A DNA stretch of 64,000 bases, from the NCBI GenBank assembly GCA_017591395.1, contig WEDG01004522.1, positions 62,001 to 126,000 on the forward strand. The letters are read 5' to 3'. Shown here in pieces: positions 32,980-44,510 of this stretch. Within the stretch, counting starts at the first letter, position 1; each line of letters opens with the position of its first letter. Source of the DNA: Schistocephalus solidus (taxonomy: Eukaryota > Platyhelminthes > Cestoda > Diphyllobothriidea > Diphyllobothriidae). Position numbers and translations under genes: made by a program. The notes under the pieces were generated by a model, which saw nothing but the letters and a program-made list of their open reading frames with translations, had not been told where the DNA came from and ran no database searches.

Positions 32980-35004
32980 ATCTCCATAGAAGAGTCATTT
33001 TGGTAGTCATTCGTCGTCCATCCTTACAAGGTGGCCGCTCCATCGCGGCTACAGTTAATTCAGCTGAGCATAAATGCTGAGAAGGCCTGTTCGTTCCAAC
33101 ACTTCCATGTCCGGTATCCTCTCTTGCCTTGACAGCTTTAGTATTCTGCGAAGGCAGCTGAGGAGGAAGTGGTTGAGCTTCCATGCCTGCTTTTGGTAGA
33201 CAGTCCACATTTCCCCTCCATACAGCAGCGTCGGCAATATGACAACTTTGTGCATCTTGAGTTTGGTGCTGAGATGAAGACCGTGTCGATTCAAGACCAC
33301 GTTCTGCATGCGTCCAAGGGTTTGACTGGCTTTGGCGATCTGATGGGCGATCTCATCATCGACTTTGGTGCTGCGGTAGAGATGGTTGACCAGGTACCCG
33401 ATTTCAGTTGGGTGCCATTGACATTGATGTGAGCTGCGGAGTAGGTGGTATTGGGCGGTGGCTGATGCATCACAACCATTTTCTCAGTGTTGATGCGAAG
33501 TCCGAAGTTGCCACTGGTGGCAGCGAAGAGGTCCATGCTCCTTTCCATTTCCTCTTCTGTCGTTGCATTGAGTGCGAAGTCGTCAGCGAAGAGAAGTTCG
33601 TGGATGGTGGCTGTGGATACGTGCGAGTGGAAGCGCCTCCGTCGTTGGTTGAGGAATCGGCCGTTCATCCGGTAGGCGATGCGGATCCCGGGGCGTTCGT
33701 CACGGGAGACGTCCGTTAGCATGGCAGATAACATGAAACTAAAGAGGGTGGGTGCAAGGACGCAGCCCTGCTTCACTCCGTTGGTCACTGCGAAAGCTTC
33801 GGATACTGTCCCGTTGTCAGTAACGCGCGCCATCATCCCGTCCTGAAGCTGACGTACCATATGCGTGAACCGTTCAGGAAAGCCGAATTTCTGCATGATT
33901 TTCCACAGCCCGTCGCGTTTTACCGTGTCAACGGCTATTTTTAGGTCCACGAAGGTAGTGTAGAGGTGAGTCCGCATCTCCTGGCACTTCTTTTGCAGCT
34001 GTCAAGCGGCGAAGATCATGTAGATTGTTCCTCGGTGTCGTCGGAAGCCACATTGGCTTTCCAGAAGCAGTCCTTGCTCCAGTTGAGCGTTCAGGCAATT
34101 GAGGAGAATTCGGGCGAAGATATTTTCGGTGATTTTCCGCAGCGAGATTCCTCGGTCGTTGTCGCAGAGTTGGCGGTTCCCTTTCTTCTTGTAGAGGTGG
34201 CAATGGTTGCGTCTTTGAAATCCTGAGGGACTTGCCCTTGGTTCCTCATCTCCTGGAAGAACACTGTGAGTCGGCTCATCAGTTGGGGTCCGCCATGCTT
34301 GAAAACCTCAGCAGAGATCACGTCCGAGCCAGGTGCTTTCCCGCTGGAGAGTTGCTGCACGGCTCTGATGGTTTCTTGATAGAGGGGAGATCAAGGTCGG
34401 CATTGATTTCCACTTCAGGCAGGCGATCGATGGCGGCGTTGGAGATGGTGGAGGGCTGATTGAGAATGCTTTGGAAATTTTCTGCCCATCACATCAGGAT
34501 TTGCATCTTCTCAATGGGTTAGCGTCCTTCCGTCGGCACTGAGAAGAGGGTCAGCGCCTTTGACGGGAGGTCCGTAGACAGCCTTGGTGGTGGCGAAAAT
34601 GTTCTTCCATTCGTTTCGATCCGCGAAATCTTGGATTTCCTCGGCTTTGCGGGTCATCCAGGCATCCTGCATCTCCCGCAGCCGTTGCTGCACAAGGCTT
34701 TGACTTCGGTAGAAGGCTGTCTTGTTTGCAGCGGTAGAGCGATCGACGTAGGCTTTATGCAACTGGTTCTTCTCGATGAGCAGAGCGTTAATGGCGTCTT
34801 TCTTATAATCAACCAGTTTTGGTGTTGATGACGTGCGCGGCCGAGTACATCCAGGGCGGTGAATTGGATGGTGTCCCTCAGCTGATACCAGCGGTTCTCT
34901 ACGGAGATGTCCGCGTCGGCGACTGGAAGCTTGGCTAGTCGGTTGGCCAGTTCGTTGCTGAAATGGAGATGGTGAGCAGGCATATTCAACAAAGCAGTGT
35001 TCAA
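32980..35004 (-). pseudogene. Family C LINE linker and reverse transcriptase, copy 2
   Basis: Pieces in order: LNTALLNMPAHHLHFSNELA (34990 down), HKAYVDRSTAANKTAFYRSQ, AVYGPPVKGADPLLSADG, QQLSSGKAPGSDVISAEVFK (about 34350), then the largest RT ORF 33291-33977 with TFVDLKIAVDTVKRDGLW, TNGVKQGCVLAPTLFSFM and the catalytic LLFADDFALN (FADD at 33579-33590). The thumb follows: [40 protein letters not shown] and [18 protein letters not shown]. Frameshifts near 34100, 33960, 33300 and 33200 separate the pieces. The catalytic Asp pair is present, unlike in copy 1. Confidence 0.8.
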
Positions 35005-35049
35005 CTTACCTTTTGGTCGCTTACCTTGGGGTCTGTTTGGTGGTTACAT

Positions 35050-35820
35050 TCGAAGCCTCATCTTGGAGATGATGAGGCGGTGATCCGTCCATCCGTCCGC
35101 ACTGGGATCGCCTTTGTCACCAGCACGTCTTGTTAATCTCGCCTCCGGACGAGGACATAGTCCAAAAGGTGCCAGTGTCTCGACCGGGGGTGCACCCAGG
35201 TCGCCTTTTGCCGCATCGGGAGGCGGAAGAAGGTATTGGTCAGGATCAGGCAGTGTTCGGCGCAGTTTCGTAGGAGAAGAAGACCGTTGTCTTTGAAGCC
35301 AGCAAGACCATGGGGACCATGCACTCCTCTCCACTTGGCACTGTCTGTCCCTATGCGAGTGTTACAGACACGAATGACATTTACTTGTCCGCCTTCAGCA
35401 CAGTTACCATCAGGGCGTGCAGGTCCTCGTAGAATTTATCCTTCGCCACATCAGAGCTCGTCATTGGGGGAGCGTAGGTGCTGATGATGTTGGCGAACAT
35501 GTCTCCCCAAAGAGGTTGGCGGAGGCTCATCAGGCGATCATTATTACCCTGTGGCAGATAGGGTAGACGTCCCACGACGTCGTTCGGGATGCCAAAGGCG
35601 ACACCAGCGTCACGTCGCTCTGACTTTGGCCAACCGCTGCCGAAGAAGGTGTAGCCGACACCCACCTCCTCCAGTTGACCCTGTTCAGAGAATCGGGTCT
35701 CGCTGAGAGCAGCAATGTCCACCTTGTAGCGCACCAGTTCCCGAGTGACTAGCGCCGTCCTCCCGTTCCCGTCGGTTACCCCTGGGATTTGTCTAAAAGG
35801 GATTTGAACATTCAGGCTGC
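35050..35820 (-). pseudogene. Family C LINE endonuclease, copy 2
   Basis: The ORF at 35381-35734 reads [20 protein letters not shown] (catalytic Glu in SETRF), [36 protein letters not shown] and [20 protein letters not shown]. After a shift the next frames give [37 protein letters not shown] and GWTDHRLIISKMRLRM (the terminal D-H pair). The GDFNA block between them is disrupted. Nicks target DNA in the intact family; here at least two frameshifts break it. Confidence 0.8.
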
Positions 35821-36569
35821 TAGAGTGAGCAAGCTCACTTGAGCAGTCCGGGTGGTACCCCGGAGGGTACGGTGGGGGGATTGGAGAGGAGTTTTTGTTG
35901 ATATTATTGAGAGTTTTTCGACCACATGTAATTGCAGTCTGTTAACCCCGGTCTGCTGCAACTGTTTTGAGACTCAGCTTTTGTTTAGGGCACCTTTTCT
36001 AGTCCCTCCCCATCGCGAGGAGGTAAGCAGTGATGTCCCTAAATCGGACTGCTTTGTCATTCCAGGCGACCAATAAACTCACTATGGGTCACGATTGGGG
36101 TTAGTGAGAGAATGACCGATTTGCCTGGGCCACCTACGTGATTGCATGTGGCCCTCACCGTATGATGTTTTCGATGGTGGGCAAGGAGGGAAGGGTGAGT
36201 AGAGAGGAAGAAGGGGAGGGGTAGAAGTAAGAGTAAAGGAGAGGAGGAGTAAGAGAGGAGGAAAGAAAGGCGAGAGGAGGGGAAGGAGGAGAAGAAGGAG
36301 GGGAGAGAGGAGTGGGCTGGGAAGAGGAGAGGGGGAAGAGCAGGGCGAAGGGAGCTGACGTACCGGGTGTGAAGACACACACAACACCGGAGACCCTCAC
36401 CTGGTTTAGCCCGCTGGTCGTGGCGGTTGCCCGGGGTGTGGCCGCTGGGAAGTACCCGCTTCGAGGAGCCACAGGTGAGAGTTGGGTACCAGTTAGTGGC
36501 AGCGCCAGGAGCATTCACCACCTATATGAGACAGATGGAGTGACCAAAATACTACCAGTGTGATGGTTA

Positions 36570-36945
36570 CCCATAACTAGTACCCCCTACACCCTAATTT
36601 TACGCTGTTTACCGCGAACTTAATCAGAGCAAAAACTTCGCTGACTGATAAAGTGCTGAGGCCTCTTATAGATTAACAACAACTGCGAAAAGAGGGGCTA
36701 GGAAAAATTCATTTCGTAGACAGTATCAAGTAAGAGCTTAGGAAAGATCCAGGACACATTTCGTGAGCATGGGTATCCGGATGATGCTAGGAGATGGTGA
36801 AGAATCCGTGAAATATACAAACCAGCTATCACCCAGAACTATGGACCCCATCAATTCCACGGCAAACGGCTGTCCACTGCGACTCATCATTGATAGGCGA
36901 ATTCAAATATATTTCGAACTGTCTATTTTAACAGTTTTTATCTTA
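36570..36945. other. No gene recognised
   Basis: About 375 bases between the family C 5' end and a CR1-B 3' end. There is one 77-codon ORF without motifs. Confidence 0.4.
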
Positions 36946-36949
36946 ATGA

Positions 36950-37590
36950 ATATTTTTATAGTTAAATCTGAGATTGTTACAGACTTTTTAAATTAAGGAT
37001 GATATTCTTGTGAAACATAGATGAAGGTTCTCTATCCCTGGCAAAGCGATGCGCAGCACTCCTCGAGTTCTATGATATGGAGATTACCGCAACTGATTTA
37101 CTTTACAAATTGCTACCGTTTCTTTGGATACTAACCATCATCAGAATTCAATTCTGGATCCTAAGATGCTGAGGACTTAAGTTCATTGACTCATTTTCGT
37201 GAGATTTTGTTTCATACGCCTAAGTGGTCAAGAACGAATCATCTCGACGTTTCATTGTCTCATTCTGAAATGCTACTACCGTATTACCATACTCTACCAC
37301 TTGACCATTTTTTCCTAAACAGTTTTTCCCCTACCTTCTATTAAAAATTGAAGGCTTATTGAACTCTGCCTCCATTTTTATGGTAGGAGTTTTTTTCACT
37401 GCCTATTTTTTTCTAGTTAACCATTAATTTTAAAAAATCGCTAACTGTTGACATAGCAGATGAAGTTATGTATTTGTACATTTTAGCTGCACACATTGTC
37501 ATAACTTTATTTCGTTACTAATGTTTGCTTAGACAGTGCCTTGCCGGTGCTTACCAAATATAAATTCTAAAATTCTAATTCTAAAAAATT
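36950..37590 (+). repeat. CR1-B 3' UTR
   Basis: From about 37080 this is a close inverted match to 55237-55730, the 3' UTR of a CR1-B copy. Shared: ACCATCATCAGAATTCAATT, AAGATGCTGAGGACTTAAGT, CATACGCCTAAGTGGTCAAG, GAACTCTGCCTCCATTTTTA. It ends in a short ATTCTAA-type tail (AAATTCTAAAATTCTAATTC), as CR1-type LINEs do. Only the noncoding end is present; the upstream coding part is not recognisable. Confidence 0.7.
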
Positions 37591-37599
37591 AAATGGGGT

Positions 37600-38630
37600 T
37601 TATTGGATTTTATGCGAAAAAACTGTGGCTCCTGGGTGCAAAACAGACGATATAGGTAGGATCGATATGCTGATGACAGCGAATGCGGGTTCAAAACGCT
37701 CTTTATCGTGGGAGAAATCATGAAACTACCGAAGCTACTTTTCAGCACCGAAGGTGTGATCCCAATGTGTATAGACTCGCTATAAGCGTAACGGTAAAGG
37801 ATGATAGACAGAAGAAACCTTCGCAGTCATCATCCGTACGCTTAGAGTCGAATGAGGATAGGACAGTTGAAATCGTGATGGTCATTGTAGAATTGTCAGA
37901 GAAGGGACCAGGATACTCTCGTTGCTTATTTATCAGAAAACCAATGGAGGAGCCAAAACGATTGTCAACAGTCCATGTATGATCGACAACATAACACTGC
38001 TACGTGAGGGCACATGAAGCCGCATGGTATGTTGCTTCTGAGCGTCGTCCAAGAGGATAATGCGAGATCCGGTAATTGAGTAAGAAGAAAGCAAAATAAT
38101 ACGTCCATGAGTTCTAGTTTGCATGGTAATCGGTGATGCATCTGAGGCCTTTACAGCTCAGAATTCAGATTTTTATTCTGATGATTGTTATCGGTATTCG
38201 AAACGGTGGTGCTTTAAAATGAGTGCGGTATAATCAGCGAAAAAATATGTCGGTTGTACAAATGTTATATCACCAGGCTTTCCTTCTAAAGAATTGCAAC
38301 TGCTTTGCATGATATTACCATAAAAATTCTGACTGACCATCAATTAAGAAATTTATTGAGCAGTTCAAGCAAACGAATACCTCCATTGTTTTACAACTAA
38401 CCAAAAAGAACTTTATAAAACGTATAAAGGATAGTTAGAAACCACTCAGCCGTTTTGCATGTCTCGAAGAGCCTGGGTAAGTTGTGACCTTGCACAACTT
38501 TGAAGACTTGTTTTTCTAAATTGTTAATTGCGCACAAATACGTTCTGTAGTCCGTTAGAATACGTTGAAAAAAAATTTCTCCAAATACGATTTCGGAGAA
38601 ATTTCTAAACGAGAAGAAAATTCCAAAGAT
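37600..38630. other. No gene recognised
   Basis: One 99-codon ORF on plus (37683-37982) without recognisable motifs. A short inverted repeat, AAATTTCTCC...GGAGAAATTT, is near 38575-38605. Confidence 0.45.
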
Positions 38631-38639
38631 GCAGAAAGT

Positions 38640-39262
38640 AATTTTGCACGTATGGTTCCGGACAAAGTCAAGTAGACCAAAGGCGGGTGTGGGCGAAGGT
38701 GACTGGCGTGTTTGAAGCCCTCATTTAGCATGCTGCAATGCTTGGCTTGGATCACCCAGAGTGGGCGTGGCATAAACATCGCGTTAAGAAGGAGCCTTTG
38801 CAGCCTGACACCCAATCCAAGCACAAATACCGGGTTGACCGTGCAGTCCGAGTTATCCCACCAGTTACCAACGTTTCTTACCTCAAATTTTAGCTCAGTG
38901 TGAGAGCTTCAAGCCTGGCAGTTTGGTTATGTTGAGGAAAATGCGCTAGCCGTCGACATCACACCCTATTCCCATTCTGCGGCCCCAGCTGCAGTGTGAA
39001 CCAGTCAGTTAAATGGTGTGTAGAACGGGTGCAGTAGCCCAAATGTTTAATGAGATCGTCTATACGTAGCACGTACACGACGCAGCCCACCAAACAGAAG
39101 CACCATGACACCAAACGAAAAATGAGTTAAACCGACCACTTATCACAAGTGGGAGAGCGCCAGAGGTCATGGTTTAAAGAAGCCATTGCAGCCTGATTCT
39201 CAGTCCACTGATCAACAACTCCGCACAAACATAATTGGATTTCTTCGATGAATCCTCAGTGA
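38640..39262 (+). repeat. R1 repeat copy
   Basis: A close inverted match to 53398-54115. Shared: AAAGGCGGGTG, GGCATAAACATCGCGTTAAG, GGAGCCTTTGCAGCCTGACA, TTGAGGAAAATGCGCTAGCC, CTGCAGTGTGAACCAGTCAG. The match ends at TTTCTTCGATGAATCCTCA, which probably marks the R1 boundary. It also carries the doubled core (AGCCATTGCAGCCTGATTCT at about 39180). Confidence 0.7.
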
Positions 39263-39439
39263 TTACAAATTCCTAGTACTTTAATATCTGTAAATTGTAA
39301 CCCTAGGCATTTTTGACCTGCCTCTCATCCTTGTATTGCTAACTTTCCATATGCCAATAGTTCTTGACCTGCCGGCAGTTAATATTCACCAAATAAAAAT
39401 AACTTCCATTTTATCCACCTCCACCTTTTTTCTTAATGA

Positions 39440-42390
39440 TATTGACAGTCGCCATGCTACCCATAGCCCATTTAATATTATTATATTGAATACCGGGTCC
39501 GTTATGAACAAGATGGCCGAAATCAGAGCCATTTCTCTCGAAATGAAGCCCGATATTATATGCATAACTGCATCCTGGACACATCCACGTATTCCTGATT
39601 CTTCCCTTTTCATAGATGACGTTGACTTCTACCGCCAAGACAGCATAATTAGTCGTGGGGAAGTTGACTTCTTTATGTAAGATCTTCCTTAAAGCACTTT
39701 GCCTAACAGCTGAATGGCTCTCCATTCTCTGAAAACTTATTCGTCGCATCCATTATTTCATCGTCGCGAAGAAAGGCTATTCTGTGAGGGCTCTACACTA
39801 CCCCAAATCCTCAGCCAAAGACCATGAAAATCTTGGCGAAATTTTTAAATTAGTCTCGGAATCCGCTTTCGATGTTAAAATAGTCACTGGAGATTCTAAC
39901 TCCCCTGAAATATATTTGCTTTTGAATGTTTGTCTGCCTAGCTTTAGCCTTTCCAAGATATTATCAAATTTTCTAACTGATCTCAGCTTGTGCGCTTACC
40001 AACAAGAGATAAGCATATTCTAGATCTGATTTTTACAAATAACTTTTTTCCTCTTACCGGTGATTACAAAAAGCACCTCTTTGATAGTGACCATGACTTA
40101 ATTCACGATCATCTAAAGCTGGCCTTTTCAAATAAGATCAAAATCTTTCGGGCCTACTTAAATTTGATTTCATAGAAAACGAATTAATAAATGGCTATCT
40201 TGGGTCATTCTATTGGCATGACTTTCTCTCCTGCAATGACGCAACATTGATGCAAATCAGTTGCTAAAATCTGCCAACATTGATCTTCCTCAAAGCGTTG
40301 TCACGATGTTCCCCTTTTGCGAAATGGCAAACAAAATTTCCTCATCAATGACATCGATCAGACGGAATTGCTTAGTGCACTCTTTGCAAAACACCTTACT
40401 ACTGGGTCTGAAACCATTCCCTCTTGTCCTCCTCAAAACCAATCGATGTTTCTTCCGAACTAATTTAGAAAAATATAAGTCGTTTACAAAATTCCCATTG
40501 TTCTGGAGCGGATGGTATTCCGAACTCGATTATTAAACAGGCACCAGACCTTCACAGTTTGCTTAGTCATTTATTATCCGTTTATTTTTCGAGAGGTGAT
40601 TTCCCAGAAACATGGAAGACCTCAAGCATCTTTCTGCGTTTAAAGGCGAAATCTCTGATCTGATGTTAACAACTATTTGGGCGTGCATAAACCCCATCTC
40701 TAGAAAAACTTATTCAAAACATAATTTTCAATGAAATTCTCGATTTTTGTCTAACAAATGAGCCTCTATGCTGTACTCAGCATGCTTTTGTATCTGAAAG
40801 ATAGTGTAAAACTTCTCACTTCACCTTTCTTAATCTTATAACTTCCCTTCGTAATGAGCCGAAGTCAGTGCTAGTTATCTATTATGACCGTAGTAAAGCC
40901 TTCGACAAGGTGTCACAAAGACGCCCAGTTGGTAAAATTGGAAGCCCTCGGCATCCGGCCTCCTCTTCATGACTTCATCGAGTCACATCTCTCTAAACAC
41001 TATCAGAAAGTAATGGGTCTGCAATAGTTACTCGATGCCTCACTCGATCATAAGTGGTGAACTACAAGGCACGGTTCTGGGCCCGCTGCTATTCCTCCTT
41101 TATATCAACGATATTTCAACAGAAATTAGAAAGTCGCAGATGTTCATTTATGACCTAAAGTGTGTTTTTTTAATATTCTAAGTGCACTGCAAATATTTTC
41201 GTTGCTGAAATTAACTCTGATTAATGTACGCTGTTGCAAAAGAGTACAGTGGCAGATTGAATTTTTTTGTCCTGTCAAGCTTCCTAGACCCATTTTCTTC
41301 CAAAATAGTCCACTCTCTAAATGCTCCACTATAAAGGACCTAGGCCTGACTAATACAAATAAGCTCACTCTATAATTTCATGAACATCGTATATTTGCAA
41401 AGGCTGCTCAGATATCTTGGTACATAATCTACCCAGAAGTATCAAAATTCACCAAAGCTATCCTTTGTTTACGAGAGCTGTCACAAGTTTTCTACATTCA
41501 GGACACCTTCCACAAATTTTGGCTGCTGACTTTGTAGAAGCTCTTCTGCATTCTGATGGCGTTCAAGGGCCCTGAATCCTGTGCCGGACTTCATGCTGAG
41601 GGCTTTATTGCTGGCTCTGCAGACTTAAATTGGCTTACTCTTCAGTCGACAGCGAACAGCTGTTCGCTGACATACCTGCTGGTGCAGAATATTGGATCGT
41701 TAAAACTGAAAGAAGAAGTACTACAGCGTGCACCATGCGTCAACGCTTCCCTGTCCTGAACTTGAATCCCTCGATAAACTGCAGGTTTTTCTCTTTAAAG
41801 AACGATCAGGAGTTTTTTTTCACTGTCAGCTCGACACTCTACTGTATATCTCTTTTGACCTTGCATGTAAACTGGCAATAAATAAATAGAAAAAAACAAT
41901 GTTTTTCTTCCTGAAATAAAATGTGGAATTAAACAAATGATTGTTCTACCTGACCTCGAGTATTGCTGACAGTTTCTGGTCTAATGAATGCCCTTGACAA
42001 CAGAAAAATCGAATATGTTCAACGAGTATTTACACGTAGACTGTTTTTCCCGTGCTGGGTCCAACAGTTCGTAGACTGAGAGATGCCAGCTGGCTAACAT
42101 TATATTTCTATAGGTTTGATGGCTCGATGCCGGTTTGTGCTTTCTGCTTCGCATAAACTCCAGCCATACTCCTCAACGTATTAATTCTCTCTCCCCAATA
42201 GATCAGTCCTATGCCAAGCGTAATTCATCAATGGATATTCCATTGCATCTTTGCTCTACGCATAAACGTTCCCTTATTTTTGCATCCAAATAAACATTCC
42301 TGTGAAATAATCTTTCTCTAGACCCTAGGTAATCGCCTAAGGTATAAGTATTCAAATTGAAATTACGTAAGCCGCTTACATAAGAAAACA
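39440..42390 (+). pseudogene. CR1-B LINE, heavily decayed
   Basis: Endonuclease remains: ILNTGSVMNKMAEIRAISLE, MKPDIICITASWTHP (39456-39600) and RDKHILDLIFTNNFFP with DSDHDLI (40000-40110). RT remains: GADGIPNSIIKQAPDL (about 40505), YFSRGDFPETWKTSSIF, VVKPSTRCHKDAQLVKLEAL and GIRPPLHDFIESHLSKH. C-terminal part: FFCPVKLPRPIFF with STIKDLGLTNTNKLTL (41270-41375), then after an inserted piece VLPDLEYC and HKRSLIFASK (to about 42300). The YADD site is unreadable. The matching proteins at 55870-57175 and 61860-63990 identify the family. Confidence 0.7.
41440..41895 (+). mobile_element. LINE 3'-end fragment inserted in CR1-B
   Basis: The CR1-B C-terminal frame stops near 41430 and resumes at about 41900. 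The stretch between ends in CAGGAGTTTTTTTTCACTGT, nearly the same as the CR1-A 3' UTR at 47700-47722, and then an AATAAATAAATAG tail. So it looks like a 5'-truncated 3' end of a CR1-A-like element. Boundaries are approximate. Confidence 0.45.
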
Positions 42391-42399
42391 GACAGTCAT

Positions 42400-42775
42400 T
42401 AATGTCTCTTTCATTCCCGAATCGTCAACTTCTGGCCTTCTAAAAGGGTCCTCTTGGAATTTATGGTCAAATAATGCATGCTTTATTTGTTAAATTCCAA
42501 CTGCGATTTTTTACAATTCTCTGTTTTTAATTTTCTGATGCGTCCATCGTTATTGTCCTCCTCTCCATGTAGCGATGAGTTTCACGGTTTTAACCGTCAT
42601 CTTATTTCGATTATGAACGAGCTGTTGACGAACGGTTGCCGCGCGGTTTGAATTTTCGAGCAACAAGAAGACCGAATTTAATCGAGTCTTTGCACTGAAA
42701 CAATCAGTCCACAGACATTAATTGGTTCAAATTATTGAATCAATTAACTGAATCTTCTGCCGAGTGCCTTCGATA
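42400..42775. other. No gene recognised
   Basis: About 375 bases between the decayed CR1-B and the CR1-A 5' region. Nothing recognised. Confidence 0.4.
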
Positions 42776-42784
42776 CCCCCACAG

Positions 42785-42996
42785 TTTGACTAGGAGAGTT
42801 CTCCAAATCGAGCACTGTTGGAAATCTTGGCCTACATAACCCACCAGTCCAATCCATTCGCTCTCCAGGGTTTCTGAGGACTTTTGTTCGACTAGGACAG
42901 TTCTCCAAATAGAGCAACCTACCGAAAATTTTGGCTTGGCCTACACAACCTACCAGTCCAATCCAGGCTCTAACTGCTCGTCAGGCTTTCTGAGGA
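42785..42996 (+). repeat. Tandem ~110-bp repeat, probable CR1-A 5' UTR
   Basis: Two diverged units: 42785-42881 and 42882-42996. Both contain GACTAGGA-AGTTCTCCAAAT, TTGG-AAATCTTGGCCTACA or its variant, CCACCAGTCCAATCCA and GGGTTTCTGAGGA. They lie about 260 bases upstream of ORF1. LINE 5' UTRs often carry tandem promoter units; a promoter role here is inference. Confidence 0.6.
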
Positions 42997-43258
42997 GTAT
43001 CTACAAAACAGGCTGAGTCGTTCATTATCCATATTCTGTCTAATTGATCTTGCAATTTATATCGAGTAACTCGTTATAGCAAATACTTTTAACAACTTCC
43101 GCTAGCTGAAGTAGTTAAGAACGTTCGAGGGATTTCATTAATTTGCAAAAAAGGCGAAGTAGATAATTTATATACTGTTTGTGTAAAAGCGCTGATAGTG
43201 TAAACCTCACCTAGCCACTCGTTACTTCTTAAGTCACGACACAAAAATTCAAAAAGTC

Positions 43259-43340
43259 ATGCCGCAAACCGGAATTGAACCCGCGACCACCAACGCGATG
43301 GCGACGCTCGCTAACCACTCGACCACCTCATCACGGCGGC
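43259..43340 (-). repeat. Antisense tRNA-Ser-like remnant at the start of the ORF1 frame
   Basis: On the minus strand GCCGTGA...TTGCGGC can pair as a 7-bp acceptor stem (two G-T pairs). TGGTCGAGTGG fits an A box and GGTTCAATTCC a B box. A five-base insertion lies between acceptor and D arm, and the T stem is poor, so it is a degenerate tRNA or tRNA-derived repeat. The plus-strand translation MPQTGIEPATTNAMATLANH is simply its antisense. Confidence 0.6.
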
Positions 43341-43360
43341 GAGCGCTCTCTCAAATTAAT

Positions 43361-44454
43361 ATGCACGCTATTGACAACACTGCCATTTGTGGAGGCTGTC
43401 ATAAACTGTCTATGAAGCTAAACCAGCTCGAGGATGAGATAAGACAAATAAAATCTGCGCTAAAAGGCACCTCTAAAGCAGTAGATGCCACTCAGGAGTC
43501 CACGGAACGACTTACCAGAAGCAAAACCATCGATACCCGATCAAAGGGTTTCCCAACAACAACTTTGACAGCTGCTTCGGCTACTGAACAACAAGTACCA
43601 ACGGCGCAGGACAAAAATAGTCCGCCTAAAACAAAAAAAAACCGTCCAAACCGCAAAACTGACACCAAGAAGGAGAAAGCCAATGGACAATCGACTTCCA
43701 AAGATTCCTCAAAAAAGCTCGAACACGGGGCTTTGACCATTGCCTTGTCCTCCACAGGAAGTACTGAGATTCTCACACCAAGCACAGGCAGTAGAATCGA
43801 TTCCCCAACCGAAAATACCACCTGCGATTCAAAATCGTCGAACCCGTGGAATTTGCCGAATCGAAAAAAAACCGGATCAAAGCCAACACATAGCCAATCA
43901 GCATCCCCTCCATCATCACCAGTGCGCAACGTGAAACCTTCCCACCAGATAGAGGAAGACAGCGTCGTAATTATAAAAAATGCCACGGACAGAAAAAAAG
44001 CTTCATAATACAGGGACTACCTGAATCAACAGCTGCGACTCCAGTAGACCGATATTCTGAAGACATGAACCACTTTCGTGAACTTCTGAACAATATGCTG
44101 GAACCTAATACGTCGATTGAACTGGAAAAAGCCTTCCGCCTTGGAAAACGGCCCGAAAGCCAATCCGAATCAACACGTCCTAGGCCTCTTAAAGTTATCT
44201 TGACCAGTAGCCAGGAAGCCAGTCTCATTCTGTCGAGGCGCTTTAAGTTACAAAACTCAAACCCTGGAATTTTTTTTCAACAGGACTTCTCACCTGCAGA
44301 GCGGAACAAACGCCATCAACTTGTCATCGAACTAAGACGGCGGCTCAGCGAGGGGGAAACAAACTTGGTTATTTACAACAACCAAGTGATCCATCGTCCA
44401 TTATTCTCCCCCTGGAGAGGCCCGTTCCGGATTACCACGCAGTTGGCCCAGTAA
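43361..44454 (+). CDS. CR1-A ORF1 protein (one frameshift)
   Basis: Likely start is the ATG at 43361 (MHAIDNTAICGGCHKLSMKL), not 43259, whose first codons are antisense tRNA. N-terminal part: a CGGC-H motif and a possible coiled coil (KLNQLEDEIRQIKSALKG). Middle: Lys/Ser/Thr-rich and probably disordered and basic. The frame shifts at the A run 43993-43999, which has seven A; eight would restore it. The C-terminal domain then reads KSFIIQGLPES, FRLGKRPES and RPLKVILTSSQEASLILSRR, like the RRM/C-terminal nucleic-acid-binding region of LINE ORF1 proteins. It should coat the element RNA. The stop is at 44452-44454, 57 bases before the ORF2 ATG. Confidence 0.75.
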
Positions 44455-44510
44455 ACAGGGGCTCGCACCCGACTGTTAGCACTTTCCGAGCAAACCGAAT
44501 ACTAACATGC

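Larger units (their letters stand above)
32230..36560 (-). mobile_element. Zinc-finger LINE, family C, copy 2 (nearly full length)
   Basis: The longest copy of this family, on the minus strand: 5' UTR with pyrimidine-rich tracts (36560-35820), EEP endonuclease (35820-35050), linker, reverse transcriptase (35000-33055), and a C-terminal zinc-finger region ending at a stop near 32260. Several frameshifts split it into at least nine ORF pieces, but few motifs are lost. The 5' UTR ORF of 154 codons (36057-36521) is Pro/Ser/Leu low complexity and probably not translated. The element would use target-primed reverse transcription. Confidence 0.85.

Noticed and set aside
36057..36521. 154-codon minus-strand ORF rich in Pro, Ser and Leu
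   Set aside because: It lies in the 5' UTR of the family C LINE, is low complexity, and is not conserved in copy 1.
43492..43986. 164-codon minus-strand ORF
   Set aside because: Shadow of CR1-A ORF1 on the opposite strand. The plus-strand reading has the family order and the C-terminal domain.
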